Shown here piece after piece: positions 1 through 4,799 of a stretch of DNA of 6,178 nucleotides (positions are counted from its first letter, which is position 1; each line of letters starts with the position of its first letter). The notes beneath the pieces were generated by a model. That model worked only from the letters and a program-made list of their open reading frames with translations. It had not been told where the DNA came from and made no database searches. This stretch comes from Clostridia bacterium (GTDB taxonomy: Bacteria; Bacillota; DSM-521; Neomoorellales; Neomoorellaceae). A program made the position numbers and the translations under genes. Where the stretch lies: positions 1-6,178 of the forward strand of contig JAAYGJ010000038.1 of assembly GCA_012727745.1 (NCBI GenBank), given 5' to 3'.

Positions 1-68
1 GCATCAGCTGTCTGATAAACGCTTTCCGGCTTGGGCCACGAAGTAGCTGCATTGTTAAGATAAATCAT
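1..68 (-). CDS. Cysteine desulfurase / class V aminotransferase family protein, N-terminal fragment (gene continues past the left edge)
   Basis: Reading leftwards from an ATG at 68, the first 22 codons give MIYLNNAATSWPKPESVY followed by QTAD. The block YLNNAATSWPKP is the typical amino-terminal signature of cysteine desulfurase/selenocysteine lyase-like PLP enzymes (usually YLDNAATSWPKP), which take sulfur from cysteine for Fe-S cluster or other sulfur trafficking. The catalytic lysine and cysteine lie outside the window, so the exact subfamily cannot be told. Asn replaces the usual Asp in LDNAATS. An AGGAG at 81-85 is a plausible ribosome binding site, with a rather long 12-nt spacing. The gene points the same way as the DUF5320 gene, but a hairpin terminator and about 200 bp separate them, so it probably has its own promoter. 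Identification rests only on this short but characteristic block. Confidence 0.72.
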   Translation of the reverse strand, partial: MIYLNNAATSWPKPESVYQTAD

Positions 69-151
69 ATTTTACTTTTACTCCTGATAAAAATAGTTGT
101 ATCCACTAACTCTTAGTATTCTATTCGTTAACCCCATTCACCTGTATAGAT

Positions 152-180
152 GATATAACGTATTTTTATAGTTTTGTCTT
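152..180 (-). promoter_or_regulatory. Possible sigma-A promoter of the cysteine desulfurase gene
   Basis: Read leftwards, AAGACA (175-180, 4 of 6 to TTGACA), a 17-nt spacer and TATATC (152-157, 4 of 6 to TATAAT) lie about 85-110 bp upstream of the ATG at 68. The match is moderate and the region is AT-rich, so chance is a real alternative. The stretch 86-215 holds no ORF worth calling. Confidence 0.28.
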
Positions 181-215
181 GCTGTTATAGTATTCCCTAG
201 CGATCGGTTGCTAAA

Positions 216-245
216 AATAAAGCCAGGGTTCATGTTCCCTGGCTT
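216..245 (-). terminator. Rho-independent terminator of the DUF5320 gene
   Basis: AAGCCAGGG (220-228) and CCCTGGCTT (237-245) form a perfect 9-bp stem with an 8-nt loop. On the minus strand the stem is followed directly by a T-rich tail (TTTATTTTT), and it lies 22 bp past the stop codon of the 268-594 gene. This is the expected form of an intrinsic terminator for that leftward transcript. It also isolates the cysteine desulfurase gene from it. Confidence 0.82.
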
Positions 246-267
246 ATTATGATAAAAGTACGCTCCT

Positions 268-594
268 TTACTCCTTATCTGGCTCTTGCAGCTTGTTAAT
301 CTGTTCTCTGACAGCTTCTAGCTGTTGTTCCAGCATCGCAGCCTGTTGTTTCAAGGCTTCAAAACTCGGGGCCATTGTACCCGGCGTCGGAGTATAGCCT
401 TGAAAGGGCATGCCCCACCAGCCTGGCGCATAGCCGCCAAATCCTAGCCAGCGACCTAAGCCTCTACCGCGACCACGGCCAAAGCCAAAGCCCCAGTTCA
501 TGAAGCCGGGTGTGGGAAATCCGCTGCAAAAGCCCATACCCCTACCGCTACGCGGCCCTAATCCCCAAGGACCGGTTCTATCACCAAACGGCAT
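268..594 (-). CDS. DUF5320-type small Gly/Arg/aromatic-rich protein (108 aa)
   Basis: The function is unknown. The N-terminus MPFGDRTGPWGLGPRSGRGM, then GFCSGF, fits the DUF5320 family pattern (MP.GDGTGP.G.GP.TGRG.G.C.G). Residues 33-62 are a low-complexity stretch rich in Gly, Arg, Phe and Trp. Residues 78-103 are rich in Gln, Glu and Leu with heptad character and probably form a short coiled coil for self-association. There is one cysteine (Cys23) and no signal peptide or membrane helix. The open frame extends upstream to 717, but I chose the ATG at 594 because the family signature begins there, AGGAGAGGGGGTGA lies just upstream, and a perfect promoter at 635-663 would put transcription start near 628. 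Family members are often seen near Fe-S and metal-cofactor genes. Here the neighbours are a metalloregulator, feo genes and a cysteine desulfurase, so a link to metal or redox biology is inference. Confidence 0.8.
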   Translation of the reverse strand: MPFGDRTGPWGLGPRSGRGMGFCSGFPTPGFMNWGFGFGRGRGRGLGRWLGFGGYAPGWWGMPFQGYTPTPGTMAPSFEALKQQAAMLEQQLEAVREQINKLQEPDKE

Positions 595-621
595 CCTGTC
601 ACCCCCTCTCCTTTTGGTCAT

Positions 622-650
622 TTGTTCAATACTGATTATAGTATTATTAT
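622..650 (+). promoter_or_regulatory. Possible promoter of the mntR-like gene, overlapping the divergent promoter
   Basis: On the plus strand TTGTTC (622-627), a 17-nt spacer and TATTAT (645-650, 5 of 6 to TATAAT) give a candidate sigma-A promoter for the rightward regulator gene, with a leader of roughly 95 nt. The -35 is weak (3 of 6). It is nested inside the divergent DUF5320 promoter, so the two would compete for polymerase or share an operator. Confidence 0.38.
628..645. promoter_or_regulatory. Candidate operator: AATACT-6-AGTATT palindrome
   Basis: AATACT (628-633) and AGTATT (640-645) are perfect inverted 6-mers around a 6-bp centre. The element sits over the -10 and start region of the leftward DUF5320 promoter and within the spacer of the possible rightward mntR promoter, where a dimeric HTH repressor would control both. 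It does not resemble the published MntR or DtxR consensus. Its assignment to the adjacent regulator is an inference from position only. Confidence 0.35.
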
Positions 651-663
651 GGTCGTATGTCAA
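635..663 (-). promoter_or_regulatory. Consensus sigma-A promoter of the DUF5320 gene
   Basis: On the minus strand TTGACA (658-663) and TATAAT (635-640) are both perfect consensus hexamers separated by exactly 17 nt. The predicted transcription start is near 628, giving a 5' leader of about 34 nt that contains the ribosome binding site. So strong a core promoter suggests high basal expression unless repressed. A palindrome at 628-645 covers the -10 element and the start region. Confidence 0.85.
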
Positions 664-752
664 TAATAAAATACATAAATTTTTTTGTCCCGGTCTAAAA
701 AAACTTCCCTCCTGCATAAAGTTTAGATAAAGCTGCTTTCAGGAGGGATAAT

Positions 753-1229
753 ATGCTAACCGAAAGTATGGAAGACTATCTGGAAATTATTTTTCGCCTG
801 ATTCAAGAAAAAGGTTATGTCCGGGCTGTAGATATTGCCGAAGCTATTCGTGTCCAACCCTCATCTGTAACCCGCATGATCCAGAAACTGGATGAGGAGG
901 GTTATATCCATTATCAAAAGTACAGAAACATTGCCCTCAGCGACAAAGGCAGGCGACTGGGGTATTTTTTGGTTTGGCGTGATGCCATGCTTAAGGAATT
1001 TTTTACTCTGTTTGAGATAAAGATAGGCATAGAAGAACAGGTGGAAGGGATTGAACACTATATTACCCCTGCCACCATGTGTCTCTTTCGCGACCTTGTC
1101 CTCTTTTTTCGCACCTATCCTGAGCAAATGGAGAAACTACGGCAAATAAGCCAGGCAAACAGTTATCCCGAAGGTGAACAACTTCAAGAACTGCGGGCTT
1201 GGCTTTTCCGCCATAGTAACGATGAGTAA
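753..1229 (+). CDS. mntR: MntR/DtxR-family metal-dependent transcriptional regulator (158 aa)
   Basis: This is a DNA-binding metalloregulator that would repress metal uptake genes when loaded with Mn(II) or Fe(II). The winged helix-turn-helix covers roughly residues 5-68, with the recognition region PSSVTRMIQKLDEEGYI, very like Bacillus MntR. Residues 72-125 form the metal-binding and dimerisation domain. Five of the six MntR metal ligands can be placed: Asp8, Glu11, Glu98, Glu101 and His102, in VEGIEH (one residue earlier than Bacillus numbering because of a one-residue gap). The sixth, His77, is Asp77 here (LVWRDAML). No SH3-like third domain is present, as in MntR and unlike DtxR/IdeR. The protein runs about 16 residues longer than Bacillus MntR. 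The ribosome binding site AGGAGGG lies 5 nt before the ATG. It converges on feoB with an 18-bp gap, so control of the feo operon is plausible. Whether it senses Mn or Fe cannot be read from the sequence. Confidence 0.88.
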   Translation: MLTESMEDYLEIIFRLIQEKGYVRAVDIAEAIRVQPSSVTRMIQKLDEEGYIHYQKYRNIALSDKGRRLGYFLVWRDAMLKEFFTLFEIKIGIEEQVEGIEHYITPATMCLFRDLVLFFRTYPEQMEKLRQISQANSYPEGEQLQELRAWLFRHSNDE

Positions 1230-1247
1230 AAGCGGTTGTTGCCGCCT
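1226..1247 (-). terminator. Compact terminator between the convergent mntR-like gene and feo operon
   Basis: GCGG (1232-1235) and CCGC (1242-1245) form a 4-bp GC stem, extended on the minus strand by a G-U and an A-U pair, around a 6-nt loop. On the minus strand TTTTA follows directly, immediately after the feoB membrane-part stop codon. The stem is short, so termination strength is uncertain. On the plus strand it could also serve mntR, but the tail there is less T-rich. Confidence 0.45.
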
Positions 1248-2645
1248 CTATATAACTTCCAGCAACGCAGCTATTTGCTTAAACAAGAAGCAGACTGCTA
1301 CACCGCAAATTGTTGGGATCACAGCCGCCAGCAGGGTCCACTTTAAACTCCTGGTTTCTTTGAAAATAGTCAACAGGGTCGTGCCGCAGGGCCAGTGCAT
1401 GAGGGAAAAGAGCATTACGCAAAAGGCGGTAAGCCAGGTCCAACCATTCTGGATTAATAGTGTACTCAGATCGGCCAAGCTTCCCGCTTCAGTTAATGTG
1501 CAAGTGGAAAGATAACACATCAACAAAATAGGAAGGACTATCTCGTTGGCCGGTAGTCCCAGGATAAAGGCCAGGAGGATATAACCGTCCATCCCTATAG
1601 CCATGCCCAGGGGTTGGAGCCATCCAGCCAGGAAGTTCAATGGTTTGAGGTTATTGAACTCTATATTGGCTAAAATCCAAATTATTATACCTGCCGGGGC
1701 AGCTACAATCACTGCCCTGGCAAGCACAAAAATTGTGCGGTCCAGTAACGAGCGGACCAGTACTTGCAGCACCCGGGGGCAACGGTATGGAGGCAGTTCC
1801 AAGGTAAACAATGAAGGCACACCTTTTAAAATGGTGCGTGAGAGCAGCCAGGAAGTAAAAAACATCATCGCAATGCTTAATAAAATAGTCCCTACAACTA
1901 CAGTAGCTGCTGTTAAGCTCCTATAGGCTGATGTCACCAGGCCGCCCATAAATATAGTCGCCAGAGCGATCAGAGTCGGAAAACGTCCGTTGCAGGGAGA
2001 AAAGTTATTGGTAAGTATGGCAATCAAGCGTTCCCTGGGGGAATCAACAATTCGACAGGAAATGACGCCGGCGGCATTGCAGCCAAAGCCCATGCACATT
2101 GTTAAGGCCTGCTTGCCGTGGGCACCGGCTTTTTTAAAAAGGTTATCCAGGTTAAAAGCTACCCGCGGCAGATAGCCCAGATCCTCCAGCAGAGTAAACA
2201 GCGGGAAAAATATTGCCATTGGCGGCAGCATCACACTGACAACCCAGGCCATTGTGCGATATAAACCCTGGAGTAGCAGATCGTGCAGCCAGACAGGTGC
2301 CCCCGCTGTAATAAGCAGGGCTGATAGTAAATCTTCCAGGCCAAACAACAGCCTTGCCAGCAGCTGCGAAGGAATATTCGCGGCGGAGATAGTAATCCAG
2401 AAGATTATTCCCAATAAAGCCAACATTAACGGGTAACCCAGCAGTTTGGAGGTTATTATATTGTCCAGTTTGCGGTCCCAATCGGGCTGTCGGGCAGTCC
2501 CTTGCTTTACAACTCTGGCGGCAATGCTTTCAGCCCGGCTATAAAGTGCAGTAACAATACTGTCTCTTATGTTCTCCCTGCCGAGGTGTGCAGCTATACC
2601 GTCGGCCCGCTCTAAGATCTGTTCAGGCTTGAAGCGGGTATTCAT
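1248..2645 (-). CDS. feoB: FeoB membrane (permease) part as a separate ORF (465 aa)
   Basis: This ORF is the Fe(II)-translocating membrane domain of FeoB without the GTPase. Residues 25-45 match the last helix of the GDI domain (SIVTALYSRAESIA, like the usual IADARY.FID), so the ORF starts inside the GDI domain. Hydrophobic helices follow from about residue 70, arranged as two Gate/nucleoside-recognition modules around a FeoB_C core. Visible motifs are LEDLGYLPRVAF (153-164), GFGCN (186-190), SPCNGR (216-221), LELPPYRCPR (282-291), GLPANEIVLP (363-372) and HWPCGTTLLTIFKET (417-431). Against canonical FeoB, GFGCNVP reads GFGCNAA, the SCSARLP block reads PCNGRFP, and AKEVV reads ANEIV, so this is a divergent FeoB subfamily. 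Its ATG overlaps the stop of the GTPase ORF as ATGA, and an AGGGGTG lies 6 nt upstream. It may be translated by coupling or as a -1 frameshift fusion. Confidence 0.9.
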   Translation of the reverse strand: MNTRFKPEQILERADGIAAHLGRENIRDSIVTALYSRAESIAARVVKQGTARQPDWDRKLDNIITSKLLGYPLMLALLGIIFWITISAANIPSQLLARLLFGLEDLLSALLITAGAPVWLHDLLLQGLYRTMAWVVSVMLPPMAIFFPLFTLLEDLGYLPRVAFNLDNLFKKAGAHGKQALTMCMGFGCNAAGVISCRIVDSPRERLIAILTNNFSPCNGRFPTLIALATIFMGGLVTSAYRSLTAATVVVGTILLSIAMMFFTSWLLSRTILKGVPSLFTLELPPYRCPRVLQVLVRSLLDRTIFVLARAVIVAAPAGIIIWILANIEFNNLKPLNFLAGWLQPLGMAIGMDGYILLAFILGLPANEIVLPILLMCYLSTCTLTEAGSLADLSTLLIQNGWTWLTAFCVMLFSLMHWPCGTTLLTIFKETRSLKWTLLAAVIPTICGVAVCFLFKQIAALLEVI

Positions 2646-2663
2646 GCCGACACCCCTTTTTTT
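2601..2663 (-). promoter_or_regulatory. Candidate -1 recoding / translational coupling element at the feoB junction
   Basis: On the minus strand, in order: an A7 run (2657-2663) giving the heptamer A_AAA_AAA in the GTPase ORF frame (ACA AAA AAA GGG); a 5-nt spacer GGGGT (2652-2656); then a bulged stem-loop. The stem pairs GTCGG (2647-2651) with CCGAC (2601-2605) and CCCGCT (2633-2638) with AGCGGG (2606-2611), 11 bp in all. An 8-nt bulge (2639-2646) holds the ATG of the downstream ORF, and a 21-nt loop contains a further TTCA/TGAA pairing. A -1 slip reads AGG GGT GTC GGC ATG straight into the permease frame. The same bases also provide an SD-like AGGGGTG for coupled reinitiation, so the mechanism is open. 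Confidence 0.5.
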
Positions 2664-3433
2664 GTCTTTAACTGGATTACGTTTTGTGGTAAAGCTAAAC
2701 CCAGATGCTGCTCAAGTTCCTGCCGTATTGATAGTTCCCCTTCCAGCAGGCGCAAAGCAACCCACCTGGCGTTCAAGTGCCCGTTAAGTAGCGGTTGTAA
2801 TTGTTTTTCCAGCGTGATTACGGCTGCTTCTACCGCCTGATTATAGCGGACTGTTTTAGGCGCCGGGTGTAAAATGCCTGCCGCTATTGCCGCTACAATT
2901 TCTTTTAGTTTTTCCAAGCCTTCTCCGTCCCTGGCTACTGTGGGTACTACTGGCAGGCCCAGTTCCTGGGATAATAAGGGTACGTCAATTAACATTTTTT
3001 TCCGCCGCGCTTCGTCCATAAGGTTCAAGCAAACCACTACCCTGGGCGTCGTTTCTAACACCTGCAAGACCAGATTGAGGTTGCGCTCCAAACAGGTAGC
3101 ATCAACGACAACGATTACTACATCTGGGTGAGCAAAACAGATAAACTGACGGGCAATCTGCTCTTCAACCGAGCTGGCCAGCAACGAATAAGTGCCAGGC
3201 AGGTCGACCAGGGTAAAATCTAGGCCCCGGTAGCTGTACCTGCCCCTGGCCAGGGTAACCGTTTTCCCCGGCCAATTACCCGTATGTTGCTTTAATCCTG
3301 TCAAGGCATTAAAAACAGTACTTTTGCCGCAATTTGGGTTTCCGGCTAAAGCGATAAGAAAACTACTTGCGTTTAAGCTAATAAAGCTTTCTCGCAAGGC
3401 GTTTAAACCGGATGAGGCTCTAGTTAAGCCCAT
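2642..3433 (-). CDS. feoB: FeoB GTPase (G) domain plus partial GDI domain as a separate ORF (263 aa)
   Basis: This is the cytosolic regulatory part of the ferrous iron transporter. G-protein motifs, in order: G1 GNPNCGKS (31-38), switch Thr58 in GNWPGKTV (G2), G3 DLPG (77-80), G4 NLMD (137-140) and G5 at VARDGEG (166-172), where Val replaces the usual Ser. Residues about 195-250 start the helical GDI domain (NARWVALRLLEGE). The ORF then stops at TKKGVSA, before the last GDI helix, which is encoded by the next ORF. A full-length FeoB would continue through the membrane domain. The ATG at 3433 is preceded by GGAGGGG with 5-nt spacing. A 24-residue N-terminal extension precedes the G domain, and I see no alternative internal ATG, GTG or TTG start just before it. 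The gene lies 16 bp downstream of feoA, in the same operon. Confidence 0.92.
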   Translation of the reverse strand: MGLTRASSGLNALRESFISLNASSFLIALAGNPNCGKSTVFNALTGLKQHTGNWPGKTVTLARGRYSYRGLDFTLVDLPGTYSLLASSVEEQIARQFICFAHPDVVIVVVDATCLERNLNLVLQVLETTPRVVVCLNLMDEARRKKMLIDVPLLSQELGLPVVPTVARDGEGLEKLKEIVAAIAAGILHPAPKTVRYNQAVEAAVITLEKQLQPLLNGHLNARWVALRLLEGELSIRQELEQHLGLALPQNVIQLKTKKGVSA

Positions 3434-3449
3434 ATCAACCCCTCCAGGT

Positions 3450-3680
3450 TTACAGCTTCAGTACCAGTACCTGCATGCTATCTTCACGGCGCAGGGCGAT
3501 AATAGCCCCCCTAATTTTGTAGGCGGTCGGATCACCGCTGGGACTGTGCCGGATAACTTCCACCCTGGTCCCTGGTACCAGGCCAATGTCTAACAGGCGA
3601 CGCCGGGTAAACCCTGTAGCCTGTAAGCCGACAACTTCAGCTGAGCTGCCCGGTGCCAGACAGTTCAAATATGTAACCAT
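3450..3680 (-). CDS. feoA: FeoA, small SH3-like ferrous iron transport protein (76 aa)
   Basis: FeoA is a small cytosolic SH3-like protein needed for FeoB-mediated Fe(II) uptake and thought to bind FeoB. The sequence carries the family pattern: an initial LNCLAPGSSAEVVGL, then GFTRRRLLDIGLVPGTRVEV (residues 23-42), SPSGDP (46-51) and KIRGAIIALRREDS (55-68). Total length fits the usual 75-80 residues. The frame is open up to an ATG at 3707, but I chose the ATG at 3680 because it gives the family-typical N-terminus and has AGGGGTG just upstream, whereas the 3707 ATG has only a very close AGGA. It is the first gene of feoA-feoB-feoB. A DtxR-like box at 3797-3810 is the likely control point. No feoC gene is visible. 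Confidence 0.92.
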   Translation of the reverse strand: MVTYLNCLAPGSSAEVVGLQATGFTRRRLLDIGLVPGTRVEVIRHSPSGDPTAYKIRGAIIALRREDSMQVLVLKL

Positions 3681-3796
3681 TTGCACCCCTATTCCTCTCG
3701 ACAGCATTTTCCTGCCGTATGCAATAACAAACAGTTAAGCGAAACGTAAATCTTTGCCCCTGGCTCAAACCCTTGCAAACAGGCAACATTTATGTA

Positions 3797-3810
3797 TTAG
3801 GCTATGCTAA
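3797..3810. promoter_or_regulatory. DtxR/IdeR-like metal-responsive operator candidate upstream of feoA
   Basis: TTAGGCTATGCTAA matches the DtxR/IdeR box core TTAGGTTAGCCTAA at 11 of 14 positions and is itself a partial palindrome (10 of 14). It lies about 120 bp upstream of the feoA ATG. Around it on the minus strand, TTCATA (3816-3821), a 17-nt spacer and TAATAC (3793-3798) form a weak promoter whose spacer the box would fill. A DtxR-family protein is encoded at the far end of the operon. Binding by that protein, or by an unlinked DtxR/Fur regulator, is inference. Confidence 0.42.
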
Positions 3811-3840
3811 CTGTTATATGAATGTTCCTTTAAAATAAAT

Positions 3841-3882
3841 AAACCATGGGGCTCGGATAAAAAATCCGTAGCGCCATGGTTT
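3841..3882 (-). terminator. Strong rho-independent terminator after uppP
   Basis: AAACCATGG (3841-3849) pairs with CCATGGTTT (3874-3882). Inside this 9-bp stem, after one mismatch, 8 more pairs form with a single bulge (3851-3858 against 3864-3872), closing on a 5-nt A loop. Read leftwards it is followed by TTTATTTATTTT, fitting termination of the uppP transcript and insulation of the feo promoter. The plus-strand side is also T-rich, so it could act in both directions, though no plus-strand gene ends here. Confidence 0.85.
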
Positions 3883-3939
3883 TATTAATTGCCTCCCCAA
3901 ACCCAGGTGCCCTACGCGTTTAGGATTTAATGATATTTG

Positions 3940-4725
3940 CTAACTCCGGTACAAGTAGACTATCACCACTAAAGCAGCCAGAGCAATTCGGTACCAGGTG
4001 AACAACAGATAACTGCCACGACGCAGATATTGGAGTAAGTATTTGATAGCCAGGAAACCTACAATTGCTGCCACTATTACACCCAGTACAAAGGAAATAT
4101 CAATATCGCGTAAAGATAAATCCTTTAATGTCAATAAAGCTGCCCCGGTAATAATTGGAATCGACATTAAAAAAGAAAAACGAGCTGCTGTTTCCCGTTG
4201 CATACCGGTCATAAGACCAGCAGACATGGTAATGCCGGAACGGGATACACCTGGAATAATAGCCAAGGCCTGGGATAATCCTACCAGAATACTATCGGTA
4301 AGGTTAATATCTTCTATCCGCCTGATCTTGCGACCGCGGCGGTCAGCCCACCAGAGGATAACCCCCATCAGGGCAAGGGCTAGCGCAACAAGAAGAGGCG
4401 AACGAAAAACCGTCTCGGCCTGCTCTTCTAACAACAGCCCCGATAAGGCTCCAGGTACTGAGGCCACAGCAAGATACCAAAGCATACGTCCGTCATTACT
4501 GCAAGGACGAGTAAAACCGCTAACAACTAAATTGATAATATCATGCCAGAAATAGACGACGACTGCAATCAATGTCCCCAGATGTAAAGCTACACTAAAG
4601 GTCAAACCCGGGTCAGGCCAACGGAAAAACCAGGGAAAAAGGACCAGATGGGCAGAACTGGAAATAGGCAAAAATTCGCCCAGGCCCTGCACCAGGCCCA
4701 GGACTATTGCTTGAATTACATCCAT
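3940..4725 (-). CDS. uppP: Undecaprenyl-diphosphate phosphatase UppP/BacA (261 aa)
   Basis: This integral membrane enzyme dephosphorylates undecaprenyl diphosphate to regenerate the lipid carrier for peptidoglycan and other envelope polymers. Overproduction of the family gives bacitracin resistance. The two family motifs are clear: VQGLGEFLPISSSAH (residues 12-26), containing the (E/Q)xxxE element as Q13/E17 plus His26, and PGVSRSG (158-164) with Arg162. About eight hydrophobic segments span the protein, and the length fits the family (about 265-275). The start is the ATG at 4725, with AAGGAGAG 5 nt upstream. The frame stays open to a GTG at 4758, which has no good ribosome binding site and would add 11 non-family residues. 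Q13 replaces the first Glu seen in E. coli UppP, an accepted alternative in the motif. A promoter with perfect TTGACA lies upstream and a strong terminator downstream, suggesting a single-gene transcript. Confidence 0.95.
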   Translation of the reverse strand: MDVIQAIVLGLVQGLGEFLPISSSAHLVLFPWFFRWPDPGLTFSVALHLGTLIAVVVYFWHDIINLVVSGFTRPCSNDGRMLWYLAVASVPGALSGLLLEEQAETVFRSPLLVALALALMGVILWWADRRGRKIRRIEDINLTDSILVGLSQALAIIPGVSRSGITMSAGLMTGMQRETAARFSFLMSIPIITGAALLTLKDLSLRDIDISFVLGVIVAAIVGFLAIKYLLQYLRRGSYLLFTWYRIALAALVVIVYLYRS

Positions 4726-4765
4726 TATTACTCTCCTTAAGTAGGCAAAATTTTTCACTCATTTA

Positions 4766-4795
4766 AGTTTAGCCGTACCAGTTTAAATATGTCAA
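4766..4795 (-). promoter_or_regulatory. Probable sigma-A promoter of uppP
   Basis: On the minus strand a perfect TTGACA (4790-4795) is followed after 18 nt by TAAACT (4766-4771, 4 of 6 to TATAAT), just past the comEA stop codon. Transcription would start near 4759, giving a leader of about 34 nt with the uppP ribosome binding site at its end. No hairpin terminator is visible in the 41-bp gap, so read-through from comEA is possible too. Confidence 0.55.
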
Positions 4796-4799
4796 TGAT

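Noticed and set aside
106..116. CTAA-CTC-TTAG palindrome as a metal-regulator box
   Set aside because: The half-sites are in the opposite orientation to DtxR-type TTAGG...CCTAA boxes, and an 11-bp element in AT-rich DNA is weak evidence.
595..717. N-terminal extension of the DUF5320 gene to an ATG at 717
   Set aside because: It would run through the perfect promoter and the ribosome binding site. The family signature starts at the ATG at 594.
1174..1515. 113-codon plus-strand frame overlapping the 3' ends of mntR and feoB
   Set aside because: It lacks a good ribosome binding site, is antisense to feoB, and shows no family features.
2152..2481. 109-codon minus-strand frame inside the FeoB permease gene
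   Set aside because: It is an alternative frame within a well-conserved gene and has no recognisable product.
4043..4555. 170-codon open frame on the plus strand opposite uppP
   Set aside because: It lies wholly antisense to a clear UppP and its translation is Arg/Ser/Lys-rich with no domain. It is a shadow frame.
4726..4758. GTG start at 4758 for uppP
   Set aside because: It has no ribosome binding site and adds 11 non-family residues, whereas the ATG at 4725 has AAGGAGAG at ideal spacing.
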